NCBI GenBank assembly: GCA_016176335.1
Contig: JACOXI010000003.1
Span: forward strand, 62,001-126,000
Direction of reading: 5' to 3'
Length of the DNA stretch: 64,000 nt
Source of the DNA: Candidatus Daviesbacteria bacterium
GTDB taxonomy: Bacteria > Patescibacteria > Microgenomatia > Daviesbacterales > UBA10151
Within the stretch, counting starts at the first letter, position 1. The number at the start of each line of letters is the position of its first letter. Below the pieces are notes generated by a model. The model was not told the origin of the DNA. It was given only the letters and a program-made list of their open reading frames with translations, and ran no database searches. The position numbers were made by a program, and so were the translations under genes. This document shows, one piece after another, positions 1-9,021 of the stretch.

Positions 1-2
1 CC

Positions 3-383
3 TTAAAGTTTTCTGCTCCAACTACCCCTAATTCCCCCGACCTCCCACAGCTGTCCATCCCACCTGATCAATTAGAACTTTTAAAACAATCCGGATTGGA
101 TCCCAGTATTTTGGATAATTTGAACTCCCCAAAAACCCAAAATACCCCAAACGACCTACTTAAACAAACAGTAAAAGACCAATTGCAAGGCTTGATAAAA
201 CCATATCAAGCTTTTGTACCGGCAATTTTGGCAGTACTACTTTTCCTGACTCTCCAATCTCTAACCTCAATTCTCAATCTTCTCACTTATCCTCTGCTAT
301 GGCTCACTTTTTTTATTTTAGAAAAAAGTGGGTTTGTTAAATTTGTAACCGAACAAAGACCAGTTAAAAAACTGATGGTTTAA
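3..383 (+). CDS. C-terminal end of a membrane protein (5' partial)
   Basis: The frame is open from base 3, so this is the 3' end of a gene that starts before the window. The TTG at 96 is only an internal codon. The visible part begins with a Pro/Asn/Leu-rich soluble stretch, then one or two hydrophobic segments (about residues 75-115 of the visible part, 'FVPAILAVLLFLTL' and 'LLTYPLLWLTFFIL'), and a short basic tail ending at TAA 381-383. It is convergent with the next gene, with a 5-nt gap. No family recognised; the hydrophobic pair suggests membrane anchoring. Confidence 0.6.
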   Translation, partial: LKFSAPTTPNSPDLPQLSIPPDQLELLKQSGLDPSILDNLNSPKTQNTPNDLLKQTVKDQLQGLIKPYQAFVPAILAVLLFLTLQSLTSILNLLTYPLLWLTFFILEKSGFVKFVTEQRPVKKLMV

Positions 384-388
384 AGCTA

Positions 389-1444
389 CTAGTTACCTGT
401 TAAGGTAAAATCACTTCTTGCAAACTGTGGTATTTTTGGTTGAATTCTCATTAGGTAATTTAATCTCCATCTATTACATAAAGTGTCAGCAAAATAATTT
501 GTATGGCCTGGGTTAGGCTGTAAAACAGCTAGATTCTGAAAGGCTGAAAATATTTGACCCATATCTGGGACAAATGGATAATCCGTAGGAGCATCTTTCT
601 TATACTGAAAATAATATTTAACTCGTTCCTCCCACATACTCCACCCAATAGGACGCCAGAGCCAGTCAGCTATATTTGATAGATAAATAACATTATTAGA
701 ATCTTTTAGTCCAGGCAGTCTACTAATGATTTCTAACAATGCAGGATCGAGAAAATCCTGTTGGACTACTGCAATATTGCCTTCTTGAGCCAACTTAACT
801 AGCATATCGTGATATTTATCCATAACTAATTCTGTGTCTACTTGTCTTTCTCCATTTCCATAAGCGCATTCGTAGTATTTACTAATTTTTTCACCTGAAT
901 ACAACCTAGCTATCATCCCAACAGATCTACCGTATGAATCGAACGTTACTGATGAACCGCTCTTAACTACCTCTACAAAGTTTCTGGCATTTTTAACAGC
1001 TTCGGGGTCTGTATTTACCAATACAATCCCTTTCGGAGGAGAATCTTTTGGGAAAGTATCTAGAAGGGAGAAGATGTTTGACACCCCAACTCCTATTAAA
1101 TAACCATTGGGAGGTAAATCTGAAAGCATAACTGTTTCTAGTGTTCTGGGATCAATTCGTTCATTAGTGCTTGTAAACCCACTTGCTCCTTGTGACTCAA
1201 ATTCCGGAGGCTTTAACCCCTTTCTGGCAATCTCTTCATCTATAAACTCTGCTATTCCAGACTGCTTAGGATATTCTTGCTCAGCAGATTGATCAGCAAG
1301 TGTTATTTTCTCTTCAGAGTGAGCTACTGTAGCCCTTTTTCTAAATTTATCTCTTATTCCTTCTAGAAAGTTCCTAAATCTTTGAGGTCTGTAGTTTGGT
1401 ATTTGAGAAGCAGAACTAATACCTTTACCAGCGGATGACTCCAT
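389..1444 (-). CDS. Hypothetical protein with methyltransferase-like Rossmann features
   Basis: 351 aa. The N-terminal ~100 residues are charged and low complexity. From about residue 115 the order resembles a class I SAM-methyltransferase fold: a glycine-containing loop ('YLIGVGVSN'), a beta strand ending in Asp ('IVLVNTDPEAV'), 'IAVVQQDFLDP' and 'NNVIYLSNIADWL'. The glycine motif is degenerate, so SAM binding is a guess. It starts 7 nt after the polA stop and is probably co-transcribed with it. No clear Shine-Dalgarno is seen. The family was not recognised. Confidence 0.6.
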   Translation of the reverse strand: MESSAGKGISSASQIPNYRPQRFRNFLEGIRDKFRKRATVAHSEEKITLADQSAEQEYPKQSGIAEFIDEEIARKGLKPPEFESQGASGFTSTNERIDPRTLETVMLSDLPPNGYLIGVGVSNIFSLLDTFPKDSPPKGIVLVNTDPEAVKNARNFVEVVKSGSSVTFDSYGRSVGMIARLYSGEKISKYYECAYGNGERQVDTELVMDKYHDMLVKLAQEGNIAVVQQDFLDPALLEIISRLPGLKDSNNVIYLSNIADWLWRPIGWSMWEERVKYYFQYKKDAPTDYPFVPDMGQIFSAFQNLAVLQPNPGHTNYFADTLCNRWRLNYLMRIQPKIPQFARSDFTLTGN

Positions 1445-1451
1445 AACTAAA

Positions 1452-3749
1452 TCATAACACTAATAACTTCATCTCTCCCCAATTGGGGCCTACTTTTAGA
1501 TCCACCACTACTGGTACAGATAATTTTAGGGCATTTTCCATTTTATCTTTGACCATTTGGGCAATTTCTTTAACGCTCTTGGGGTCACACTCAAACAACA
1601 ATTCATCATGAACCTGGAGGATGAGTCGGCAGCTATCAGATCGTTCGCTGCGCTCACTGTCAGCTTTCAGACTGTCTGACGACTGATGACTGATGACTGA
1701 TAACTCCTTATCAATTTCCACCATGGCCTTTTTGATCATATCTGCTGCTGTTCCTTGAACCGGATGATTGATGGCTGCTCTCTCACCAGCTGCTTTGATG
1801 GCGTGATTTGAGGCTGTAAGTTCAGGGATATATCTTTTCCTGCCCCAAAGAGTTTCAACATACCCCCTTTCATATCCAAAGGCTAAAGTCTTTTGCATCC
1901 ACTGGGAAACTTTGGGGAATTGTGCAAAATATTCCGCAATATATGTTCGCGCCACCTCATATTCCACCCCTAACTGACGGGACAAGGCATGGGGGCCCTG
2001 ACCATATAACGTTGCAAAGTTCATGGTTTTACCTACATTTCTTTGCTGTTTTGTAATTTTATCAATTGGCATTTTGAAAATTTTACTGGCAGTTGCTACA
2101 TGAATGTCTAATCCTTCTCTGAAGGACTTTCTTAATCCCGGATCATCTGCCAAATGAGCCATAATCCTAAGCTCGATTTGTGAATAATCAGCTGCCAAAA
2201 GTACCTTGCCTTTGGGAGCAATGAAGGCGCGTCTTATTTCTCCACCCTCCTCACCTTTAATTGGGATATTTTGCATGTTTGGGTTTTGAGAAGACAGCCT
2301 GCCTGTGGCAGCTCCTTCCACATTAAAAGTGGAGTGAATCCTGCCATCTAATCCTACAGATTTAGGCAAGGCATCTATGTAGGTTGATACCAGTTTGAAA
2401 AGCTGGCGATACTCTAAAAGTAATGGCACTACAGGATGAGCTGCTACCAACTCATGAAGGGTGGCCTCATCTGTTGATCTACCAGTTTTGGTCTTTCTCA
2501 CCACTGGTAATTTAAGTTCGTCAAACAGAATCTGCGACAGTTGCTTTGGGCTGTTCGGATTAAACTCATGTCCTATTTTTGAGTAAATTTCTTTTTCTAA
2601 TTTAATTAATCTACCTTTTAAGGCTTTCCCAAGTCTCTCTAAAAACCTTAAATCTATTAGTACACCAGTTTTGGACATCCTTTCTAAAACTGGCTGTACA
2701 GCTAAATCCAAATCCGTGGTATTTATGGAGTTAGCGAAGTCAGAGGTAGCCAAAAAATGTGGCGCAGTTGAGCGCACATCCTTATCCATGCTTGAATTAC
2801 CTACTTGGCGCGAAACAAGTCCCAAGCGAGCGACCTGGTCGCGCGAGCGGTTTTTTGCATCCTGACGAGCTACTCCCACACCTGGAATCCTACCAATCAA
2901 ACTTTTAAACTCCAATTCTTCAAACAATTTAACTACTTTTTCTTTATCAAAATCATGAACCTCACACTTCTTCAAATCTAACTTAATTGGGGCTTTGCCA
3001 TCTAAGGTGGCTAGTTTTTTACTCATTACAGCATCTTCTGCACCTTCTGCCAACAGCTTTTGCATTCTTTGCGGTAAAGTTTTTAAATTCTTGGGACGGT
3101 AAATTTCTTCAATCGTGCCAAACTGGTGTATTAATTTTGTCGCAGATACATCCCCTATTCCAGAAACTCCCGGGATATTATCCGATGCATCTCCTGCCAG
3201 CGCCTTATAATCAACCAAAAGTTTGGGTGCAAATCCATATCTTGCCACAAACTCTTCCTCCCCATACAGCCCCACATCCGCAAGGGTTTTTTTAGGCATA
3301 AAAACTTTCACTTTTCCATTAATCAGCTGCATGATATCCCGATCACCTGTCACAATAATAATTTCTAATTTCAAATTTTTAATTTTTAATGCTTGGCTTG
3401 CCAGTGTGGCAATCAGATCATCTGCCTCATAACCTGATAAGCTAAATTGCGGCATGTTAAATGCCCTGATGACCTCATGCACTCTGTGATATTGATTACC
3501 CAATGCCTGATCCAGCTCACGTCTTGTGGCTTTATATTGAGTATAAGCTTGATGTCTAAATGTCGGCCCCCTTTCATCCCAGGCAACGGCCAGAAATGTA
3601 GGTTTAAGCTCATTTAAAACCTTCAGCATCATTGAGGAAAATCCATATACAGCATTGACCAGTTCTCCTTGGGAAGTAGTAAAAGGAGGAGTAGCATGAT
3701 AAGCCCGATGCAGCAAAGCATTACCATCAACTAAAACCAGTCGTTTCAT
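1452..3749 (-). CDS. polA: DNA polymerase I lacking the 3'-5' exonuclease domain
   Basis: 765 aa. Residues 1-290 are the 5'-3' exonuclease/flap domain (metal ligands around 'LVDGN', 'YEADD', 'VTGDRD', 'GDASDNIPG'). A linker of ~55 residues then leads directly to the polymerase domain, so the proofreading domain is absent. Motif A 'DYSQIELR' is at 521-528, the O helix runs from R570 to Y582, and motif C 'QVHDE' is at 712-716. It acts in repair and RNA primer removal. Two odd segments look inserted: residues ~122-129 (Lys/Leu/Asn, from an AT-rich quasi-repeat) and ~684-708 (Ser/Asp/Glu/Arg-rich, just before motif C). A probable -10 TAAAAT lies 6 nt before the ATG. Confidence 0.95.
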   Translation of the reverse strand: MKRLVLVDGNALLHRAYHATPPFTTSQGELVNAVYGFSSMMLKVLNELKPTFLAVAWDERGPTFRHQAYTQYKATRRELDQALGNQYHRVHEVIRAFNMPQFSLSGYEADDLIATLASQALKIKNLKLEIIIVTGDRDIMQLINGKVKVFMPKKTLADVGLYGEEEFVARYGFAPKLLVDYKALAGDASDNIPGVSGIGDVSATKLIHQFGTIEEIYRPKNLKTLPQRMQKLLAEGAEDAVMSKKLATLDGKAPIKLDLKKCEVHDFDKEKVVKLFEELEFKSLIGRIPGVGVARQDAKNRSRDQVARLGLVSRQVGNSSMDKDVRSTAPHFLATSDFANSINTTDLDLAVQPVLERMSKTGVLIDLRFLERLGKALKGRLIKLEKEIYSKIGHEFNPNSPKQLSQILFDELKLPVVRKTKTGRSTDEATLHELVAAHPVVPLLLEYRQLFKLVSTYIDALPKSVGLDGRIHSTFNVEGAATGRLSSQNPNMQNIPIKGEEGGEIRRAFIAPKGKVLLAADYSQIELRIMAHLADDPGLRKSFREGLDIHVATASKIFKMPIDKITKQQRNVGKTMNFATLYGQGPHALSRQLGVEYEVARTYIAEYFAQFPKVSQWMQKTLAFGYERGYVETLWGRKRYIPELTASNHAIKAAGERAAINHPVQGTAADMIKKAMVEIDKELSVISHQSSDSLKADSERSERSDSCRLILQVHDELLFECDPKSVKEIAQMVKDKMENALKLSVPVVVDLKVGPNWGEMKLLVL
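1626..1700 (-). repeat. Quasi-repeat inserted in frame in polA
   Basis: The segment encodes residues 684-708 of PolA. It is built of a TGATGACTGATGACTGATAAC-like iteration next to a GTTCGCTGCGCTCACTG-type palindromic unit. Family A polymerases normally go from the Q helix region to motif C without such a Ser/Glu/Arg-rich loop, so the segment is best read as a repeat element tolerated in the coding frame. Confidence 0.6.
3358..3392 (-). repeat. AT-rich quasi-repeat inside the PolA exonuclease domain
   Basis: The plus strand reads as repeated variations of 'AATTTCAAATTTTTAATTTTT'. On the coding strand it gives a Lys/Ile/Asn/Leu stretch just before the conserved 'IIVTGDRD' strand of the 5'-3' exonuclease. 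It lengthens a loop and keeps the frame. Confidence 0.45.
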
Positions 3750-3818
3750 ACCCGCATTTTAGCAGAAATTAAACAAAATATTTTACAGCCGGGGAATATG
3801 CTAAACTAACTTCATCGG

Positions 3819-4652
3819 ATGAACGGCAAATATTTCACCAGTTTTGACGGGACTAAAATTTATTATCATAAAAAGGAGAAAGATGAAGGTAAATGGTTAA
3901 TATTTTTGCATGGGTTTGGCGGTGACCTGACAGCCTGGCAGAAAGAAAGAGATTATTTTGCCAAACTGGGCATATCCACCATTGCTATGGATTTAAGAGG
4001 CCATGGTTTGTCTGAGCGAAGTGACAGAAAACAGTTCTATAATTTGGAAAATTTTGCCAAAGATTTAGAGATGCTTTTGCAGCAGGAAGAAATCAAAAAT
4101 TATGTAACTGTCGGCCACTGTTTTGGCGGCATGGTGGCTATTTTTTTCCAGGCTAAGTTACCTAATCAATCAAAGGGGTTGATTTTAATTGATACCAGTT
4201 ATAAACCCCCCTTTATCGGTAACAGTCCCGTTTCGAAAATCTTACTCAGGTATATTTTTGATCTGTTTTCCCGCCTGCCTAATTTGCAGACCAAAGGACA
4301 TGCTGATTTTAATCAATTTGTCGGTACCTCTGATTTGGATATCACAAGAATTTTGTCTGATATGCTGCATACTTCTTTAAAAAGCTACCTGACAATTTGT
4401 CAAACCCTGGCAGGACTGGATGCTGAAAAACTGCTTGATCAAATTTCCGTGCCTACTTTGGTTGTGCAGGGCACAAAAGATACTATTTTCCCACCTGATG
4501 TTGCAAAGTATCTTCACAAAAGGATTAAAAAATCCGAACTTGATTTAATAGAAGGAGCAAATCATATTATTGTGATCAATAACCCAAAAGAGCTTGAAGC
4601 AAGCCTAGAAAAATTCCTCAAAAAGATCAATTTCCTCGGCAAAAATTTTTGA
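3819..4652 (+). CDS. Alpha/beta hydrolase with a cysteine nucleophile
   Basis: 277 aa, cytoplasmic. The fold signature is clear: oxyanion-hole 'FLHGFGG' (29-35), 'DLRGHGLSE', nucleophile elbow 'VGHCFGG' (98-104), acid 'QGTKDTIFPP', and late His in 'EGANHIIV'. The nucleophile position is Cys101 instead of Ser, as in dienelactone-hydrolase-like enzymes, so the chemistry may differ from an ordinary esterase. The substrate cannot be told. It is divergent from polA, and its TGA abuts the TAA of the next gene tail to tail. No Shine-Dalgarno; a TATGCT/TAAACT -10-like region lies 11-16 nt upstream of the ATG. Confidence 0.85.
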   Translation: MNGKYFTSFDGTKIYYHKKEKDEGKWLIFLHGFGGDLTAWQKERDYFAKLGISTIAMDLRGHGLSERSDRKQFYNLENFAKDLEMLLQQEEIKNYVTVGHCFGGMVAIFFQAKLPNQSKGLILIDTSYKPPFIGNSPVSKILLRYIFDLFSRLPNLQTKGHADFNQFVGTSDLDITRILSDMLHTSLKSYLTICQTLAGLDAEKLLDQISVPTLVVQGTKDTIFPPDVAKYLHKRIKKSELDLIEGANHIIVINNPKELEASLEKFLKKINFLGKNF

Positions 4653-5813
4653 TTAAGCAGCTTGTTTTTGGAAAACCTGGCTAATAACTTTTTGAGGTTC
4701 AATTAAAACAGTTGAATGAAATCCATTTGGATCATCAATAACTTCCATTTGGGGGTTTACCTGTCTCAATCTTGCTTCTAATTCTTTATCACCTCTAAAA
4801 AGCTCGTAACTTCTGGTCAGGTTATCCTTCTGTCCTGAGTAAACAATGATACGCCCGCCTTCTCTCACTCTGACATTCTGCCATACTTGATACAAAGTAC
4901 AAACTTTTTCCAGCATAATTCTTGTTAAATTAGCCTTTAGATCGTTTTGCTCCATTTGACCTCTATTACTAAGCGTATATTTAGGCAGATTACGCGACAG
5001 TAAATTTCTAAGCTCATTAAGGATACCCAGATTTAAAGAATGTTCTGAAATATTTGCACTGGAAGCAGGATTTAAAAGTACAGCCCTCTCTACCCTTGCT
5101 CGATTCTTTGGATCGTTTAGAAATTCTGCAATAATTACAGCTCCTATTGAATGCCCCCATAACTCTACTTGATTATTTTCTCCTACTAAGGCATTAATCG
5201 CACCTTTAAAAAACTTCGTATGAGGCCCAAATCCGGGAGTCTGGGAAACTGCTTCAGCAAATTCAGGCGTAATCCTGCCCATAATTGATTCAGGCATACC
5301 TACCACAATTACTTTTCTTCCCATATAGGCAATCTCCTGAGCTAAGGCGCCTACACAATCAATATCATTAGATAGACCAGGGATTAAAAAAATGGGAGGA
5401 TTACTATACAGTACAGTATTGGGAGTTTTTCTGGATTCAGGAGAAATCATTATTGTATATCTGGCAGACTGTTCTCCTAAGCCCGGAATATTTACTTTAA
5501 CTTCTCCTTGAGTAAGATACTGTTCGGCTATTTCATCCCGTGCATGAGCTTCCAATAAAATACTTATCCTAGCTTCCTTATCAGCTTTTGAAGTTGATTT
5601 AAACTCTTTCAACAGTTGTGCTCTGGTTGTCCTTATTGATAAAAATCGTTCTGATTGTACTTCTGACCTGTTAACTCCTTTAACGGTGGATCGATGAGTG
5701 ACAAGCCTAAGCGCATACAGTAGTTTTTCCAAATTTGCAACTAGATTTTTTTCCGGTACAACCTTTTCTTGAATTGGAGGTGTTCTAATCACACCTGATT
5801 CAGCATTCCCCAT
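4653..5813 (-). CDS. Alpha/beta-fold hydrolase-like protein
   Basis: 386 aa. An N-terminal ~130-residue helical region of unknown role precedes an alpha/beta hydrolase core. The core shows 'PPIFLIPGLS' (139-148), nucleophile elbow 'ELWGHSIGA' with Ser222, candidate acid Asp in 'VYSGQKDN' and candidate His in 'NGFHSTVL'. The triad order fits a lipase/esterase-type hydrolase. The long N-terminal extension is unlike small esterases. No signal peptide is seen. Substrate unknown. Confidence 0.75.
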   Translation of the reverse strand: MGNAESGVIRTPPIQEKVVPEKNLVANLEKLLYALRLVTHRSTVKGVNRSEVQSERFLSIRTTRAQLLKEFKSTSKADKEARISILLEAHARDEIAEQYLTQGEVKVNIPGLGEQSARYTIMISPESRKTPNTVLYSNPPIFLIPGLSNDIDCVGALAQEIAYMGRKVIVVGMPESIMGRITPEFAEAVSQTPGFGPHTKFFKGAINALVGENNQVELWGHSIGAVIIAEFLNDPKNRARVERAVLLNPASSANISEHSLNLGILNELRNLLSRNLPKYTLSNRGQMEQNDLKANLTRIMLEKVCTLYQVWQNVRVREGGRIIVYSGQKDNLTRSYELFRGDKELEARLRQVNPQMEVIDDPNGFHSTVLIEPQKVISQVFQKQAA

Positions 5814-5837
5814 ACCCTATCATGATATCATACTGAT

Positions 5838-6833
5838 TTACTTAAATACTTTTTTGGCATAATCTAGATACTGGGGATGACCCATTTTTTCCATAAAGTA
5901 CCACCACTCAACTCCCCAAATATAGGCTGTATCAAAGCCTGTTTTTTGGGCATAGGTGATATTTTTCCTAAATTCATCTACAGAGAAAAGTGAAAGTTGT
6001 TGAGCAATAGGCATATTTTTGAAATCATTGTTGGGGGACCAAGGCTCGGCTTGAAGTTCTGTAATGATGGTTTTTTGATTATTTTTGGCAAATATGGCCC
6101 GCACAATGGTTGATTTTAGACTGTAGAAATATGGCGGGAGTGGATAGGTCACATATCCAAATGTTTTATCATAGACTTTACGATAAAGAGTGGTTCCGAA
6201 AATATCTGAAAGCTCCATAGGGGTAATCCAAAATCCCAATTCCCCTGAATCAGTCACAATAATTGATTTGCTATTTAGTTTACGGACCAGTTCCACCTCG
6301 GCTCTCAAGAAATCTTTATCCGGAGGATCACAACCCTCACCAAAGGAAGCAAGCAGAGGCTCATTCTCCACCTGCCAGGCCCAAACAGCAGGATTATTTT
6401 GATACCTTTCAACAACTTTGGTGATAAATTGTAAAGTTTTTTCTTGTCTGTCTTTGACGCTCAACTTTTTGACCCAATCAGGTATGTGACACTCTGGCCA
6501 GCGTGGCTGGCGAGCCCCTAAAACCAAAATAACCTTAGCTTGTCTTCTGCCTGCTTCCGCAAGCATAAAATCAACCCCAGAATAGTCATCATTGCTCTCG
6601 TCTGCTTGTAAAACATCCCAGTAAGCAGGCAGCCTTAAATTTTTAACTTTGAGGTCATCTAAGATCTTAGGATAAATCTCCTGCCAATCCAGCTTTAAAT
6701 CATTGGCAGACTTTGGGGAAAAAGTCACACCGTATTTTATCTTTGAAGGATATGGATATGCAACTTTAAAGATGGAATCTGCCAGAAAAATTAATGCCAG
6801 AAAGGCTACTAAAATTATTAAAATAACCTTCAT
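5838..6833 (-). CDS. Membrane-anchored clan GH-A glycoside hydrolase
   Basis: 331 aa from the ATG at 6833. An upstream in-frame ATG at 6902 would overlap the preceding gene by 50 nt and place the signal anchor internally, so the later start is preferred. Residues 1-22 are a hydrophobic signal anchor. The rest is a (beta/alpha)8 barrel with the clan GH-A acid/base in 'WQVENEP' (N157, E158) and a candidate nucleophile E259 in 'IITELQAEPW'. It probably acts outside the membrane on a beta-linked glycan. It follows a family 2 glycosyltransferase by 19 nt, which suggests surface polysaccharide work. The exact GH family was not assigned. Confidence 0.8.
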   Translation of the reverse strand: MKVILIILVAFLALIFLADSIFKVAYPYPSKIKYGVTFSPKSANDLKLDWQEIYPKILDDLKVKNLRLPAYWDVLQADESNDDYSGVDFMLAEAGRRQAKVILVLGARQPRWPECHIPDWVKKLSVKDRQEKTLQFITKVVERYQNNPAVWAWQVENEPLLASFGEGCDPPDKDFLRAEVELVRKLNSKSIIVTDSGELGFWITPMELSDIFGTTLYRKVYDKTFGYVTYPLPPYFYSLKSTIVRAIFAKNNQKTIITELQAEPWSPNNDFKNMPIAQQLSLFSVDEFRKNITYAQKTGFDTAYIWGVEWWYFMEKMGHPQYLDYAKKVFK

Positions 6834-6852
6834 ACAACCATGATACCTTAAA

Positions 6853-7572
6853 TTATCTTGGATTACCCATAAAAACAGGTTCTCTTTTGAGTTTATAGCC
6901 ATAAATAAATGTTTTTATATAGGCAAGTATGCCGCTTAAGAGTCCTTGTTTAAATCTTCTGCCGGAAAAAATAACCGGTTTGTTGATGAATTTAATTCTG
7001 CCAAATTTTTTAACTCTTTGGGCTAAATCTGTATCCTCAAGTGCTTGAAGGTTTGGACTAAAACCACCAGATTTAATATAGACATCCTTTTTAATGGCAA
7101 AACTAAATCCGGCCAGCCAGTAATGGCCGAAGAATACTTTGTAAAGATAGGTTGCTGTGGGCTGTACAGAGTTAAATATGGCATCATTTATTGCACCCAA
7201 ATCCAAAGTCTTACATGAAGTGGTGGTGGCAATTATCTCTCCATTAGCCAGTCCGCCTACCAAAGTATCTATCCATTCTGGATAAACTATGGCATCAGCA
7301 TCAGTTGATAAAATTATTTCTCCTTTTGCTTCTTTAAATCCCCTGTACCTAGCTGCTCCCCTGCTCTGTTTTTTTTCATTTACCACCTTCAGATTAAATT
7401 TGTCTTTAAACTTTTCTGCTATTTGAACTGTAGTATCAGTTGAGTTGTTATCCACCACAATCACCTCATAATTTAGACTGGTCCTCTGTTCTACCAAAGA
7501 CTTGAGACAATTCTCAATATATTTCTCTTCATTGTAAGCAGGAATTACAATTGAAACATCTACTTTGCTCAT
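6853..7572 (-). CDS. Family 2 glycosyltransferase
   Basis: 239 aa. GT-A fold: N-terminal 'VSIVIPAYNEEKYI', 'VVDNNSTDTT' nucleotide-binding strand, 'RGAARYRGF', and a DXD-type metal site 'STDADAIV'. A C-terminal hydrophobic stretch may touch the membrane. It transfers a sugar from an NDP-sugar to an unknown acceptor, probably for a cell-surface glycan. It is divergent from a second GT2 gene at 7654 and upstream of the glycoside hydrolase on the same strand. Confidence 0.9.
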   Translation of the reverse strand: MSKVDVSIVIPAYNEEKYIENCLKSLVEQRTSLNYEVIVVDNNSTDTTVQIAEKFKDKFNLKVVNEKKQSRGAARYRGFKEAKGEIILSTDADAIVYPEWIDTLVGGLANGEIIATTTSCKTLDLGAINDAIFNSVQPTATYLYKVFFGHYWLAGFSFAIKKDVYIKSGGFSPNLQALEDTDLAQRVKKFGRIKFINKPVIFSGRRFKQGLLSGILAYIKTFIYGYKLKREPVFMGNPR

Positions 7573-7614
7573 ACTTATGAGTATTCTAACAGGATTTTGA
7601 CAAAAACATAAATT

Positions 7615-7643
7615 TTGACAATTCTTTTGTGCTTCTATATTAT
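7615..7643 (+). promoter_or_regulatory. Sigma70 promoter of the GT2 gene at 7654
   Basis: TTGACA at 7615-7620, a 17-nt spacer, and TATTAT at 7638-7643. Only 10 nt separate the -10 box from the ATG at 7654, so transcription would start at or within a few bases of the start codon (leaderless mRNA). No Shine-Dalgarno is present. Confidence 0.75.
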
Positions 7644-7653
7644 TTAATTTAAG

Positions 7654-8379
7654 ATGAATTTACCTATAAGCATCATCGTCCCTACTTTTAATGAGGGACT
7701 CTACCTTCCTAAACTACTGCAATCTTTACAAAATCAGACCAAAAAACCGACCCAAACTATAGTGGCCGATGCCTTCTCGCTTGATAATACCAGGCAAATT
7801 GCTAAATCTTTCGGTTGTATGGTGGTAGATGGCGGATTACCCTCTGTTGCCAGAAACCGCGGAGTAAAATTTGCCACACAGCCAATCCTGCTTTTTTTGG
7901 ATGCGGATGTAGACTTACCGCCCTATTTTTTAGAGCGGACTTTTACTGAAATGGTGACCAGAAACTTGGATATTGCCTCATGCTTCATCATTCCCAAATC
8001 TTCGCTGCGTGTTGATCACCTTCTGCACTTGTTCGCCAACCATTACATGAAACTGACGCAAAGGTTCCACCCTCACGTCCCCGGATGTTGCATATTCGTT
8101 AAAAAAGATGTCCATCAAGCCATCGGAGGCTTTGATGAATCACTAATTCTTTCTGAAGATCATGACTACGTCAGACGCGCCAAAAAAGTGGGCAGGTTTG
8201 ATTACCTAAAATCATACAAGATACCAGTTTCCGTCAGAAGATTATCAGCAGAAGGTCGGATCAAAATTGCACTCAAATATATTGCAATTGAGCTGCATCT
8301 AATTTTTATCGGTAACATCAGAAGAAATATTTTCAAATACCGTTTTGGGCACTACTACAAACTTTTCAAAGACGCATAG
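7654..8379 (+). CDS. Family 2 glycosyltransferase
   Basis: 241 aa. GT-A features: 'ISIIVPTFNEGLYLP', 'VADAFSLDNT', 'SVARNRG' and DXD-type 'FLDADVDLPP' at about residues 88-97, then 'GGFDESLILSEDHDY', which fits the acceptor-loop acid. The C-terminus is basic and hydrophobic. It probably builds a surface glycan together with the divergent GT2. Expression is likely from the leaderless promoter just upstream. Its 3' end overlaps the convergent next gene by 25 nt. Confidence 0.9.
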   Translation: MNLPISIIVPTFNEGLYLPKLLQSLQNQTKKPTQTIVADAFSLDNTRQIAKSFGCMVVDGGLPSVARNRGVKFATQPILLFLDADVDLPPYFLERTFTEMVTRNLDIASCFIIPKSSLRVDHLLHLFANHYMKLTQRFHPHVPGCCIFVKKDVHQAIGGFDESLILSEDHDYVRRAKKVGRFDYLKSYKIPVSVRRLSAEGRIKIALKYIAIELHLIFIGNIRRNIFKYRFGHYYKLFKDA

Positions 8380-8966
8380 CATTTTTGGGCGCGGCTAGTT
8401 AAAACTAGTTTCTCTACGTCATTTAAGGCAGAAGAGGTTGCTTCTTTGGCAAAAAAATCACAAACCGGCGCTCTTGCATCGCTTGGGATATCTTGCCTAT
8501 CCGTCAGTCTGTTGAGGACGTTTCTTACGGCCATTTTAGCTCTGGGGTTGGAAATTTGAGGGTAAACTTTTTCCAGAGTTTGAATATGAATCACCAAATT
8601 ATTACTGATTTCTTTGGCAAAAAAACTCGCAGTTTTCAAATCTTTGGGAACCGGCAATGATGCTACAAGCACCCAATACCGATCCAGTGTTGGTTCTATC
8701 AAATCTTGTCTGTTTCCCGGGATAAGGCTTTTTACCTCCCGCAGCCTTCTTGTGGCAAATTCCAAGCTTCTGATGAGTTTAATGTTTGTGGTTTGGGCAA
8801 AGTGCATCTCCAAAGATTCCCTAACAGCTTTCAGAAAGTATAACGGCGAAGCAGGGTTAATTTGTGACTGACCAATATCATTCTCATAAGCTAAAGCGCT
8901 GTTACAACTTGCCAAAAAAATTACAGCTGAAAGAAAAAAAGCTAAAGGAACAATTGTGATGCGCAT
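8355..8966 (-). CDS. Secreted helical lipoprotein-like protein (DUF5667-like)
   Basis: 203 aa. The N-terminus is a signal sequence with a plausible lipobox ('FLASC', Cys21). The mature part starts with 'INPASPLYFLKAVRESLEM', which resembles DUF5667-type envelope proteins that are usually anchored next to SPLY(F/W)xLK. The rest is all-helical. Function unknown; location is likely the outer face of the cytoplasmic membrane. It is convergent with the upstream glycosyltransferase. Confidence 0.65.
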   Translation of the reverse strand: MRITIVPLAFFLSAVIFLASCNSALAYENDIGQSQINPASPLYFLKAVRESLEMHFAQTTNIKLIRSLEFATRRLREVKSLIPGNRQDLIEPTLDRYWVLVASLPVPKDLKTASFFAKEISNNLVIHIQTLEKVYPQISNPRAKMAVRNVLNRLTDRQDIPSDARAPVCDFFAKEATSSALNDVEKLVLTSRAQKCYASLKSL

Positions 8967-9021
8967 CAGAAAATCTTATGCTGATAAAGCTTCAAAGTCA
9001 AATTCTCGCCAAAGTCTTTTT

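Noticed and set aside
8395..8412. Second TrpR-type operator (CTAG...CTAG)
   Set aside because: The spacing is six rather than four and it lies inside a coding region far from a promoter.
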